Assembly (NCBI GenBank): GCA_020632595.1
Contig: JACKFF010000003.1
Location: forward strand, 124,001 to 188,000
Direction of reading: 5' to 3'
Source: Nitrospiraceae bacterium
Lineage (GTDB): Bacteria > Nitrospirota > Nitrospiria > Nitrospirales > UBA8639
Length of the DNA stretch: 64,000 bases
Part shown: positions 36,114 to 44,108 of the stretch, in pieces
Layout: every line of letters starts with the position of its first letter
How positions within the stretch are numbered: position 1 is the first letter of the stretch
Position numbers and translations under genes: made by a program
The notes under the pieces: model-generated
Seen by the model: the letters and a program-made list of their open reading frames with translations, nothing else
What the model was told of the DNA's origin: nothing
Database searches by the model: none

Positions 36114-37984
36114 ATATGACGGTCACACCAGCCATAGGCCAATCTCAGAACACTCCCCAGGACAATTCCATCCGGGAGAGAATGAATATCGTGATCGTGG
36201 GTCACGTCGACCACGGCAAATCCACGCTGTTGGGTCGTCTCTATGCCGACACCGGAACCTTACCAACCGGCAAGATCGAAAAAATCCAGGCCATTTGCAA
36301 GCAACAAGGCAAAGAATTCGAATACGCCTTTCTTTTTGATGCGTTTTTAGAAGAGCAACAACAGGGAATCACCATCGACACGGCCCGGACCTTTTTCTCC
36401 TGGGGAGGACGACAATACATCATTATTGACGCCCCAGGACATAAGGAATTCTTGAAAAACATGGTGTCAGGGGCCGCTCGTGCCGAAGCGGCGCTATTGG
36501 TCATTGATGCCCTGGAAGGCGTGCGCGACCAATCTAAACGGCATGGGCTGTTGCTCTCCATGTTAGGAGTGAAACAGGTGACGGTGGTCGTCAATAAAAT
36601 GGACCTGGTCAATTACCGGGAAGACACCTTCCACGCCATCGAAAAAGAATACCGGGAATTTCTCACCCAATTGAACGTCATTCCCCAATACGTCATCCCC
36701 GCGAGCGCCAAACAGGGGATCAACATCATCAAACCAAGCCCGGAAACTCCGTGGTACACCGGACCATCCGTCTTGGATTCCCTGGCACATTTCCATCTGG
36801 AATCCAAACGTGCCGAACTCACGCTTCGTCTTCCCATCCAGGACGTGTATAAGTTCGATGCCCGCCGGATTTTAGTCGGCCGGATCACGGCAGGAAAACT
36901 CAAAATTGGGGACCGGCTGGTCTTTTCCCCCTCCAACAAGTCCGCCAATATCGAAACAATTGAAGCGTTTAATATCGATCCACCGCCAACTCAAGCCGAA
37001 GCCGGCCAATCCGTCGGCATTACCCTGGATGAACAAATTTTTGTAGAACGAGGGGAAATTGCGACACACGAAAATGCCAGGCCGCTGGTCTCCACCCGCA
37101 TTCGTGCCAACTTATTCTGGTTAGGAGGGCGTCCTTTAGAAACCCGCCGGCCCTATGTCTTACGACTGGCCACCAGGGAAGTCCCCTGCGAAGTGGCAAA
37201 CATTCATCGCATTGTGGACGCCACCAATTTAGACGACCGACAGACGCAGACCACCGTGAAGCGGAATGAAGTAGCCGATATCACACTTCGGACCAAATCT
37301 CCCCTCGCCTTTGATCTCTATGCGCAGTTCGAGACAACCGGCCGCTTTGTGTTGGTGGACGAATACGATGTGGCAGGAGGGGGAATCATCACGGAACTGG
37401 TCCAGGATGACCAGGAAGATTTTCGAACGGAGGCACGCGAACGGGATTCCGCATGGGTCAAGGGAGATGTGGGAGCCGAAGACCGGGCCCAACATTATGG
37501 ACATCGAGCGGCTGTGGTCTTACTCACCGGGCCCGATGTGACTGCGAAAGGATTTCTGGCTCGGAAACTGGAAACCGTGCTCGTCGCGGAAGGCCGGCAT
37601 GCCTACCTTCTCGCGCCGGAGAACCTGCAACGGGGACTTGATGCTGATCTCGTTGACACGAAACCGGATGAAATCATTCGACGGTTTGGCGAAGTCGTGC
37701 GGTTGCTGACCGATACAGGCTCACTGGTGATTTCCACAACCAATGCCCTCAAAGAACCGATGAAACACATCGTACAAACCGTGCAAACGTTGGTGAACCC
37801 GATCCCGGTCATCACCATCCACATGGCCAAAGATATACAAGGGCCTCAACCGGATACCGATCTGATCTTTGCAGGGCCGGAAAATTTCGACGACTGCACT
37901 CACCAAATCATTGATTTACTCAAATCCAGGGGGATTCTCACTGAACCTCCCAGGGGCCGTGCCGACTTTCAGTACTCCATTTAA
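36110..37984 (+). CDS. cysN: Sulfate adenylyltransferase subunit 1, with degenerate APS-kinase-like tail
   Basis: A 624-residue GTPase that drives CysD. The G1 motif is VGHVDHGKSTLLGRLY near residue 30, G3 is DAPGHKEF and G4 is VNKMDLV, followed by EF-Tu-like beta barrels to about residue 430. The last 150 residues align in position with CysC (APS kinase), but the Walker A expected as GxSGxGKS reads TGPDVTAKG at 473-481. The kinase part is therefore probably inactive. The start is GTG 36110, overlapping cysD; ATG 36116 is an alternative. Confidence 0.93.
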   Translation: MNMTVTPAIGQSQNTPQDNSIRERMNIVIVGHVDHGKSTLLGRLYADTGTLPTGKIEKIQAICKQQGKEFEYAFLFDAFLEEQQQGITIDTARTFFSWGGRQYIIIDAPGHKEFLKNMVSGAARAEAALLVIDALEGVRDQSKRHGLLLSMLGVKQVTVVVNKMDLVNYREDTFHAIEKEYREFLTQLNVIPQYVIPASAKQGINIIKPSPETPWYTGPSVLDSLAHFHLESKRAELTLRLPIQDVYKFDARRILVGRITAGKLKIGDRLVFSPSNKSANIETIEAFNIDPPPTQAEAGQSVGITLDEQIFVERGEIATHENARPLVSTRIRANLFWLGGRPLETRRPYVLRLATREVPCEVANIHRIVDATNLDDRQTQTTVKRNEVADITLRTKSPLAFDLYAQFETTGRFVLVDEYDVAGGGIITELVQDDQEDFRTEARERDSAWVKGDVGAEDRAQHYGHRAAVVLLTGPDVTAKGFLARKLETVLVAEGRHAYLLAPENLQRGLDADLVDTKPDEIIRRFGEVVRLLTDTGSLVISTTNALKEPMKHIVQTVQTLVNPIPVITIHMAKDIQGPQPDTDLIFAGPENFDDCTHQIIDLLKSRGILTEPPRGRADFQYSI

Positions 37985-38022
37985 GCACCCCCCCACCCGA
38001 ACCGAAGCATCTCCCGTTTTCA

Positions 38023-38089
38023 GCCTTCCTACCGGCAAAATGGTAAACATACCCCCTTTCTTCCGATGCGGGCTCTTTGCGAAAACGGG
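38023..38089. repeat. Inverted repeat after cysN
   Basis: Arms CCCGTTTTC (38023-38031) and GAAAACGGG (38081-38089) are perfect complements around a 49-base spacer. No T-tract follows, so it is not a standard terminator. It may be a weak RNA stem at the end of the sulfate operon transcript or chance. Confidence 0.35.
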
Positions 38090-38177
38090 AAACCCACCCC
38101 TCACATATTCCTAGCCGCCTCCCTTTACATCTGAAATCACAGGGCGATAAGAAAAAGAACCCAAAAAGCTTCTTTGA

Positions 38178-38498
38178 TCAAGAAGGATCAGACAACTTTA
38201 ATCCCGCAATGCCCACAATAATGAGGGTAATACAGACTAATCTGACAGCATTTTTCGGCTCATCAAATAACAAAATACCCAAGAGAACCGTGCCCACAGC
38301 ACCAATTCCCGTCCATACCGTGTAAGCGGTTCCCATCGGGATTACCCGGAAAGCCAACGACAGGCAAATCATACTGACGGCCATGGCCACCACGGTGCCA
38401 ACACTCGGCCATAACCGGGTAAACCCATCCGTATATTTCAATCCCGTGGCCCAGATGATTTCAAAAATTCCTGCCACCACCAACAACGTCCACGCCAT
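38178..38498 (-). CDS. Small multidrug resistance family transporter (SugE/Gdx-like)
   Basis: A 106-residue protein with four hydrophobic helices. The opening MAWTLLVVAGIFEIIWATGLKYTDGFTR is the signature of the SugE/Gdx branch, with the essential membrane Glu at residue 13 and the GLKYT loop. Gdx proteins export guanidinium; other SMR members export quaternary ammonium drugs. AGGAGTAGAG precedes the ATG. I looked for a guanidine riboswitch upstream and did not see one. Confidence 0.88.
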   Translation of the reverse strand: MAWTLLVVAGIFEIIWATGLKYTDGFTRLWPSVGTVVAMAVSMICLSLAFRVIPMGTAYTVWTGIGAVGTVLLGILLFDEPKNAVRLVCITLIIVGIAGLKLSDPS

Positions 38499-38849
38499 AG
38501 GTCTCTACTCCTTCCTCTTCTCCGCTCATGAAATTGAATGGCATCACCCACCCTAAAAATCATTCTCCACCCCATCCCACAGGGTACGAGAAAAATCACA
38601 ACTGAAGGAGATTATCCCAAAAGAAGGATCCCGGAACACTGAAAAAATTTTAACCTGGAATGAACGGAGCGTGAGAGTGCCTCAAACTTCAACGGGCTCC
38701 AGGGTTGCAGCAGCAAAAAAATCAGGACGGAATTGAAGGTCTTGGCCGCTTGCCACACATTTGCTTGATCTTTCTTCTATAGTGGCTATCTTATCAAGAG
38801 AACAACCTTCCCAAAGATAATGTTTATGAATTTAAAGGGAGGATCAGTG
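38499..38849. other. Intergenic region between the SMR gene and ssrA
   Basis: About 350 bp divergent region. It holds the promoter of the SMR gene on one side and that of ssrA on the other. Apart from the -10 box for ssrA I see no conserved fold or frame. Confidence 0.4.
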
Positions 38850-38855
38850 TATAAT
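38850..38855 (+). promoter_or_regulatory. -10 box upstream of ssrA
   Basis: A perfect TATAAT lies 46 bases before the tmRNA 5' end. The -35 region 17 bases upstream reads TGAATT, a weak match. A short leader with a CTCTC/GAGAG stem would be removed by RNase P. Confidence 0.55.
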
Positions 38856-38901
38856 AAAAAGACTCTCCGATTGTCAGAGAGAAAAGGTTGAACGTTAACA
38901 A

Positions 38902-39510
38902 GGGGGTGACTGGCTTCGACGGGAATCAAGAGGTCAACAGAGCGTGTCGAGCTCTCGGAGTCTCGTAAAACCTTCGGGAAAACATTAAGTGCCAACGATA
39001 ACTTGGCTCTCGCGGCTTAATTGACCGCGACGTCCCTCCTCTCTTTGCCTGCGGGTGAGGAAGGGGCGTCACACTGCAGGCTGGTCCAAGGCCGGTGCTC
39101 AGCGGCGGCGGACGAGAACATTCTGGGCTAGCGGGTGCTCTAAGCCGGTCGGTGGGCGTGGGCAACTGCGAATAACAAATCATCGGCTACACACGTAGGG
39201 CTGTTGCGCTGAATGTTCTCGGACAGGGGTTCGATTAACAAACATGGTCGCCCCGGGGAGCAATCCTCGGGTGAACACGGGGCTCATTCGGTGAACCCTA
39301 CCGCCTGGACACACCGGGCCATGGCAACGCCGAGGGGTCGAAGGAGGCTAACTTCTTTGGCCCTGTAGAGACTCAGAGACCCGCTGGTCCTTAGATGAGC
39401 GGGCACTCGGAGCATCATCTGATGCTAAGACGCCCCGCATCCCACGTGGATGAAGGCATAGTCCGGCCCACGCTGAAAAGCATGGAACATCCGTCCCCTC
39501 ACCTCCACCA
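38902..39510 (+). ncRNA. ssrA: tmRNA gene interrupted by a group I intron
   Basis: The transfer-messenger RNA rescues stalled ribosomes and tags the peptide. The 5' end GGGGGTGACTGGCTTCGACG is the family signature, and it pairs with CACCTCC before the encoded ACCA at the 3' end. The tag frame starts at GCC 38991 and encodes ANDNLALAA followed by TAA at 39018. The T-arm is split: AGGGGTTCGAT ends at 39235, and TCCCCT resumes at 39494, so the spliced arm is AGGGG-TTCGATT-CCCCT with a perfect stem. Exons are 38902-39235 and 39494-39510, giving a mature RNA of 351 nt. Without splicing the tRNA-like domain cannot form. Confidence 0.95.
39236..39493 (+). mobile_element. Group I intron in the tmRNA T-loop
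   Basis: This 258-nt insert has the expected marks of a self-splicing group I intron. The 5' exon ends in U and the intron ends in G. P1 forms between exon CGAT plus intron TA (39232-39237) and TGGTCG (39245-39250), with the U-G wobble at the splice site. A P2-like hairpin CCGGGGA-GCAA-TCCTCGG (39253-39270) has a GNRA loop. A P8-like stem CCCGCT/AGCGGG lies at 39380-39403. The S element AAGGCATAGTCC (39453-39464) can pair in P7 with GACT at 39370-39373. It carries no ORF. Group I introns at a tmRNA T-loop are known from Clostridium botulinum. Confidence 0.9.
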
Positions 39511-39513
39511 ATC

Positions 39514-39549
39514 GGCCTCTGGATCACACGATCCGGAGGCCTTTTTTTT
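39514..39549 (+). terminator. Rho-independent terminator of ssrA
   Basis: A 12-bp stem GGCCTCTGGATC/GATCCGGAGGCC (one T-G pair) with an ACAC loop is followed by eight T residues. It begins three bases after the tmRNA CCA end. It separates the tmRNA from the downstream endonuclease gene. Confidence 0.95.
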
Positions 39550-39585
39550 GTCCAGCCCACCTCCTACAATGGCACGGGAAATTTC

Positions 39586-40038
39586 ATGACCTACCTAACT
39601 GTAAAAACACTGTCACCCCTGGATGCGGGCTATCTCGCAGGAATAATCGATGGAGAAGGCACCATCACCCTCACGCAAAGAAATCAAAATAAACAGCGAG
39701 GTTTGGTCGTAACGGTAAGCAGTACGGAAATGAGCATTCTCAAGCATGTCCAAGAAATCACTGGAGTAGGGAAAATCACCAACAAACGAGTTACCAAAGC
39801 CAACCACACTCCCAGCTTCACCTACCAAGTCGCCAATCGCCAGGCCCTGGACATCTTAAAACAAATCGCGGCCCATCTTAGATCATATAAAGCTGATCGT
39901 GCCCGCCTAGCCCTTCAAGACTATACCCGACTCACACCAAGAAATGGCCGATACTCACCCGTCCAGCTTCAAGAACGAACCCAGTTTATTGAAAAATTTT
40001 TGACCATACGAGCAGATACTGTGAGAGCATTGCCTTAG
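39586..40038 (+). CDS. LAGLIDADG homing endonuclease, free-standing
   Basis: A 150-residue protein with one LAGLIDADG motif (AGYLAGIIDGEGTITL, residues about 14-29), so it would work as a homodimer cutting a near-palindromic DNA site. The rest (VTVSSTEMSILKHVQEITGVGKI, QALDILKQIAAHL) matches the alpha/beta fold of this family. It lies 76 bp after the tmRNA end and beyond its terminator, so it is outside the intron. The ribosome site is weak (GGGAA). Its target is unknown; the intron-lacking ssrA T-loop is the obvious candidate. Confidence 0.88.
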   Translation: MTYLTVKTLSPLDAGYLAGIIDGEGTITLTQRNQNKQRGLVVTVSSTEMSILKHVQEITGVGKITNKRVTKANHTPSFTYQVANRQALDILKQIAAHLRSYKADRARLALQDYTRLTPRNGRYSPVQLQERTQFIEKFLTIRADTVRALP

Positions 40039-40697
40039 AGGACTAGAAAATTTTTCCCCGGAGGCGACTACACCCATCACCCTCCCATTTCCCTGACCAT
40101 GCAAAAAAATCGCCCGGATTGGATGGCACCAGACCAGTCAAGTGGCATATTTCTTTAAACCTGTAAAAAGGAAACAGCGGGGCATACCCCAACCATGCGT
40201 TCTCATGGAGGCCACAGAAACAAGACCCGACAAACTCCAGAGTAGACCCGATATTTAGACGACCCGGAACATTTGCTATGAAAACCTGCAATAAGCTGAG
40301 TTTCCTTTCCTACCTTCATGTTCATGAAATTACCTTGTTCACGAAACATGAACAATTAAATTAAGTGAACGAAAAGCGCCCATCCCACCAAGCCTTCTGG
40401 ATGTCCAGATCGAATTTTTTGGTGGAACAATAAGAGTTAAATGCTATAGTTCCCCAAACATTTCATAAGGATACAGCGTGGATACCCCTTAAACAGTTCA
40501 CTTATGGCAGCAGAAACCAACACCGACAAATGCGGTAAGAACCCGATAACTGGACGCCCCAGAGCGTTGGCTATAGCTGCCCATAACGAGCTCCATGGGG
40601 ACACGAACACACCGCAACATAACGAGGCCTGTTGAATATTTCATGCCCTGGCCTCATAAAGACGACAGGGAAGATGCCCTGCATCAGTGAGATGGAA
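40039..40697. other. Intergenic region at the left border of the restriction island
   Basis: About 660 bp without a firm gene. It holds operator-like repeats at 40320-40353. A 43-codon frame at 40504-40635 (start MAAETNTDKCGKNPITG) has no good ribosome site and no recognised family. No integrase gene or duplicated tmRNA end was found here. Confidence 0.4.
40320..40353. promoter_or_regulatory. Operator-like repeats
   Basis: GTTCATG at 40320-40326 and CATGAAC at 40347-40353 form an inverted repeat. Within it, the palindrome TTCATGAA (40321-40328) and the related TTCACGAA (40338-40345) are spaced 17 bp start to start, and a further GTGAACGAA lies just downstream. Such spaced half-sites suggest a regulator binding site, but no regulator gene is adjacent. 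Confidence 0.35.
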
Positions 40698-40808
40698 GGT
40701 TCAAAAAAGTTCGTTCAGCAAGGCCGCAGCCATTTTGACGCGCGGAGCGTACTCTCGGTACGTGAGCACGGCAAAATGGCGAGAACGCCGCTGACGGCTT
40801 TTTTCAAC
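40698..40808 (+). repeat. Palindromic dispersed repeat, copy 1
   Basis: An element of about 110 bp starting GGTTCAAAAAA and ending CTTTTTTCAAC. It contains nested inverted repeats GCCATTTTG/CAAAATGGC and CGTAC/GTACG and could fold into a long hairpin. A second copy lies in opposite orientation at 51970-52103. It ends 26 bp before hsdM, just outside the restriction island. Confidence 0.8.
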
Positions 40809-40834
40809 CTTCCGTAACGAGAACCCAAACCGCC

Positions 40835-42949
40835 ATGTCCCAACTCGAACACATCGAAGCCATTGAAACACGTCTCTGGAGCGCTGCCGACAACCTGCGC
40901 GCCAACTCCAACTACGCCAGCAATGAATACTTCCTGCCCGTGATGGGTCTGGTGTTCCTCCGCCATGCCTACAGCCGCTATCTCACGGTAAAAGCCAAGA
41001 TCGAGCCGACGCTTCCCAGTCGGGGCGGCAAAACGCGTGCATTGACCAAGGAAGACTTCTCCCAGCAAAGCGCCATTTATCTGCGGCCACAGGCCCAGTT
41101 CGACTACCTCGTGTCCTTGCCCGATAGCGCCGATCGGGCCAAGGCCATCATCGAGGCCATGGAGTCTATCGAAAAGGATTACGACAACCTGCGCGGCATC
41201 CTGCCCAAGAGCGAATACCAGGAGTTGGAAAAGCAGGTGCTCGGCCAGTTGCTGCGCACCCTCAACCCCGAGGAGCTGAAAACCGTCAAAGGCGATGTCT
41301 TCGGCCGCATCTACGAATATTTCCTCACCCAGTTTGCCGACCAGAAGGCCCATGATGCCGGTGAGTTCTTCACCCCCCTTTCCCTGGTCTCGCTCATCGC
41401 CCATGTGCTCGACCCGGAGCGCGGCACCGTGCTGGATCCAGCCTGCGGCTCCGGCGGCATGTTCGTGCAGAGCGCCCGCATCGTCGAGGAGCACGGCGAC
41501 AGCCCCACGGAAAAACTCACCTTCCGCGGCCTGGAGAAAAACGCCACCACCATCCGCCTGGCCAAGATGAATCTGGCCGTGCACGGCCTGGAAGGCGACA
41601 TCCAGAAGGCCATTACCTACTACGAAGACCCGCATGAACTGGTCGGCAAGGCCGACTACGTCATGGCCAATCCGCCCTTCAACGTGGATGAGATCGACGC
41701 CGACAAGGTCAAATCCGACCCGCGCCTGCCCTTCGGCCTGCCCGGCGTCAATAAGGGAGGCAAGGTCAGCAACGGCAACTACATCTGGATCAGCTACTTC
41801 TACAGCTATCTAAATGACAAGGGCCGCGCCGGCTTCGTCATGTCTTCGCAGGCCTCCAGTGCCGGAGGCGGTGAGGCGAAAGTGCGGCAGAAGCTGGTGG
41901 AGACCGGCGACGTGGATGCCATGATTGCCATCCGCTCCAACTTCTTCTACACCCGCAGCGTGCCCTGCGAACTGTGGTTTTTAAACCGCAACAAACCCAA
42001 GGACCACAAAGACAAGGTGCTGATGATCGACGCGCGCAACGTCTACCGCAAGGTCACACGCAAGATCTACGATTTCTCGCCCGAGCAGCAGCAAAACCTG
42101 CAAGCCATCGTCTGGCTCTACCGGAAAGAGACCGATCGCTACCTGCAATTAATCTCGCAGTACCTCGGCAAGGTCGCCGACGAAGCGCAAGCCTGTTTCG
42201 AAATCAAGGACGACCTGGGCCAGACATACCAGCCCCTGCCCGCCTTCAGCACGGCGCTGAAGGCCTTGCGTAGCACCCTCGAACCATTTCTGAAAAGTCA
42301 GCCCAAAACCGGGCCGCAGACGGAAGTGCTAAAGGAATTGGAAAAGGAAACCTCCCTGTTCGAGCAGGACATCGACCAGTTCCGCAAGTCCGCCCGGCAG
42401 GCCGCCAAACAATGGGAAACCGCACCCGATACTAACGCCGCATTACTCAAGCTCGCCAAGACGTTCGAACCCATCGCCGAACAAAGCCGCGACCTCATCA
42501 AACAGACCGACCTCATCTACAAACTCGCCACACGCCTCATCGACACGTGTGAAAAGGAATGTAACACCAAAGAGAGCGAGGCCTGGGTCAGCCGCGACAT
42601 CACCCGCGCCCGCAAGGCCGCCGATGAAGCACGCGTGCTGGCCATCGAACAGCTTAAACAGGTGCGCTACTTCTGGAAACAGGCCCACTGGCTCACCGAA
42701 CGCTTCCCCGACGCCCAATTGCGCGACGTAGAAGGCCTGGTCAAACTGGTTGACCGAAAAGAAATAGAAGCCAACGACTGGAGCCTCACCCCCGGCCGCT
42801 ATGTCGGCGTCGCCCCCGAGGAAGTGGACGAAAACTTCGACTTCGAGGAAACCCTGCGCGAGATCCATGTCGAGCTGGAAGACCTCAACGCCGAAGCCGT
42901 CACCCTGGCCGCCACCATCAAAAAGAATTTTGAGGAATTGGGGGTATGA
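40835..42949 (+). CDS. hsdM: Type I restriction-modification system methyltransferase subunit HsdM
   Basis: The adenine-N6 methylase of a type I system. The N-terminal helical domain (LEHIEAIETRLWSAADNLRAN) is followed by the SAM motif VLDPACGSGGMFVQSA and the catalytic NPPF in ADYVMANPPFNVDEID. At 704 residues it is about 200 longer than classical HsdM; the extra C-terminal part is a charged helical region. The gene is strikingly GC-rich in third positions compared with the backbone, a sign of acquisition. It overlaps hsdS by four bases (ATGA). Confidence 0.94.
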   Translation: MSQLEHIEAIETRLWSAADNLRANSNYASNEYFLPVMGLVFLRHAYSRYLTVKAKIEPTLPSRGGKTRALTKEDFSQQSAIYLRPQAQFDYLVSLPDSADRAKAIIEAMESIEKDYDNLRGILPKSEYQELEKQVLGQLLRTLNPEELKTVKGDVFGRIYEYFLTQFADQKAHDAGEFFTPLSLVSLIAHVLDPERGTVLDPACGSGGMFVQSARIVEEHGDSPTEKLTFRGLEKNATTIRLAKMNLAVHGLEGDIQKAITYYEDPHELVGKADYVMANPPFNVDEIDADKVKSDPRLPFGLPGVNKGGKVSNGNYIWISYFYSYLNDKGRAGFVMSSQASSAGGGEAKVRQKLVETGDVDAMIAIRSNFFYTRSVPCELWFLNRNKPKDHKDKVLMIDARNVYRKVTRKIYDFSPEQQQNLQAIVWLYRKETDRYLQLISQYLGKVADEAQACFEIKDDLGQTYQPLPAFSTALKALRSTLEPFLKSQPKTGPQTEVLKELEKETSLFEQDIDQFRKSARQAAKQWETAPDTNAALLKLAKTFEPIAEQSRDLIKQTDLIYKLATRLIDTCEKECNTKESEAWVSRDITRARKAADEARVLAIEQLKQVRYFWKQAHWLTERFPDAQLRDVEGLVKLVDRKEIEANDWSLTPGRYVGVAPEEVDENFDFEETLREIHVELEDLNAEAVTLAATIKKNFEELGV

Positions 42950-44085
42950 AGTTCACTCCATACAAGCTGGGGGAATTCTGTCGGATGAAGTACGGTAAGA
43001 TGCCACCAAAAGAAATTCTTTCTGAGGAAGGGTTTCCTGTTTTTAGCGGCTATCGAATAACTGGATATGCTAAAGAGTATTTATTTGACGAGCCTAGAGT
43101 CATCATAGTTGCACGTGGTGTTGGTGGAACTGGTGACGTAAAAATGTCGCCAGAGAAATCATGGATAACTAATCTGGCTATAGTTTTAGATCACGACCCA
43201 AAAGTTGTAGATAAAAAATTTCTCCTATATCGACTTGGTATTGAGCCACTGAAAGACAAATTGAATACGGGGGCAGCCCAAGCCCAGATAACGATTGATT
43301 CGCTTACTCCATATGTCCTTCCATTGCCTGAGCTAGAAGTACAAAGCCGCATCGCCTTCATCCTCTCCGCCTACGACGACCTGATCGAAAATAACCGGCG
43401 GCGGATACAGTTGCTTGAACAGGCCGCACGGCTCCTCTACAAGGAATGGTTCGTCCACCTCCGCTTCCCCGGCCACGAACACACCAAAATCCAAAACGGC
43501 ATCCCGGAGGGGTGGAAAGCTGGGACGATAGGTGACCTAGGAGAAGTAATAACGGGAAAAACTCCTAGTAAAAAAGAGCCAGAGAATTACGGCAACGACT
43601 TGCCCTTTATTAAAACTCCAGACATGCATGGAAATGCGATTGTTGTTCATACAGAGGAGTCGCTTTCTGAGGAAGGGGCAAAAACCCAGGCCAACAAGAC
43701 ATTACCGCCACGTTCGATTCTTATTTCTTGCATTGGCACAGTTGGAGCAGTGGCATTCAACGCTTCGCCAGCTCAGACTAACCAGCAGATTAATAGCATC
43801 GTTCCTGCCAGCGACTCAGTTACATATTGGGCTTACTTCATGGCTAAGGATTTGAGGCCTTTGCTCGAAGGAATGGGTGGCGGTGCAACCATGGCAAACG
43901 TGAACAAGTCAAAATTTTCTGGAATCAAAATCGTTATTCCTTCTCGGCAATTACTTGAGCTTTACTTCGATTTCGCAAAGCCAGTTTTTGACCAAATTGA
44001 AAATTTGACGATCAGCAATGCGCGACTCGCCAAATCTCGCGACCTGCTCCTGCCCCGCCTAATGAACGGCGAACTGATCTTCTAA
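42946..44085 (+). CDS. hsdS: Type I restriction-modification system specificity subunit HsdS
   Basis: The 379-residue DNA-recognition subunit. Residues 1-130 form the first target recognition domain and a conserved helical spacer follows (RIAFILSAYDDLIENNRRRIQLLEQAARLLYKEWF). A second recognition domain covers about 185-335, and the C-terminal helix ends LLLPRLMNGEL. The two recognition domains are AT-richer than the spacer, as expected when domains are exchanged between hsdS alleles. The recognised sequence cannot be read from the protein. Confidence 0.93.
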   Translation: MKFTPYKLGEFCRMKYGKMPPKEILSEEGFPVFSGYRITGYAKEYLFDEPRVIIVARGVGGTGDVKMSPEKSWITNLAIVLDHDPKVVDKKFLLYRLGIEPLKDKLNTGAAQAQITIDSLTPYVLPLPELEVQSRIAFILSAYDDLIENNRRRIQLLEQAARLLYKEWFVHLRFPGHEHTKIQNGIPEGWKAGTIGDLGEVITGKTPSKKEPENYGNDLPFIKTPDMHGNAIVVHTEESLSEEGAKTQANKTLPPRSILISCIGTVGAVAFNASPAQTNQQINSIVPASDSVTYWAYFMAKDLRPLLEGMGGGATMANVNKSKFSGIKIVIPSRQLLELYFDFAKPVFDQIENLTISNARLAKSRDLLLPRLMNGELIF

Positions 44086-44108
44086 CCTAGCCGCATGGAG
44101 CGTCGAAG

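Noticed and set aside
38499..38620. Guanidine riboswitch upstream of the SMR gene
   Set aside because: I could not find the conserved ACGR-type loops or guanidine-I core; only a plain leader is seen.
40715..41635. Long antisense frame opposite hsdM
   Set aside because: High third-position GC in hsdM creates open antisense frames; no ribosome site and no family resemblance.
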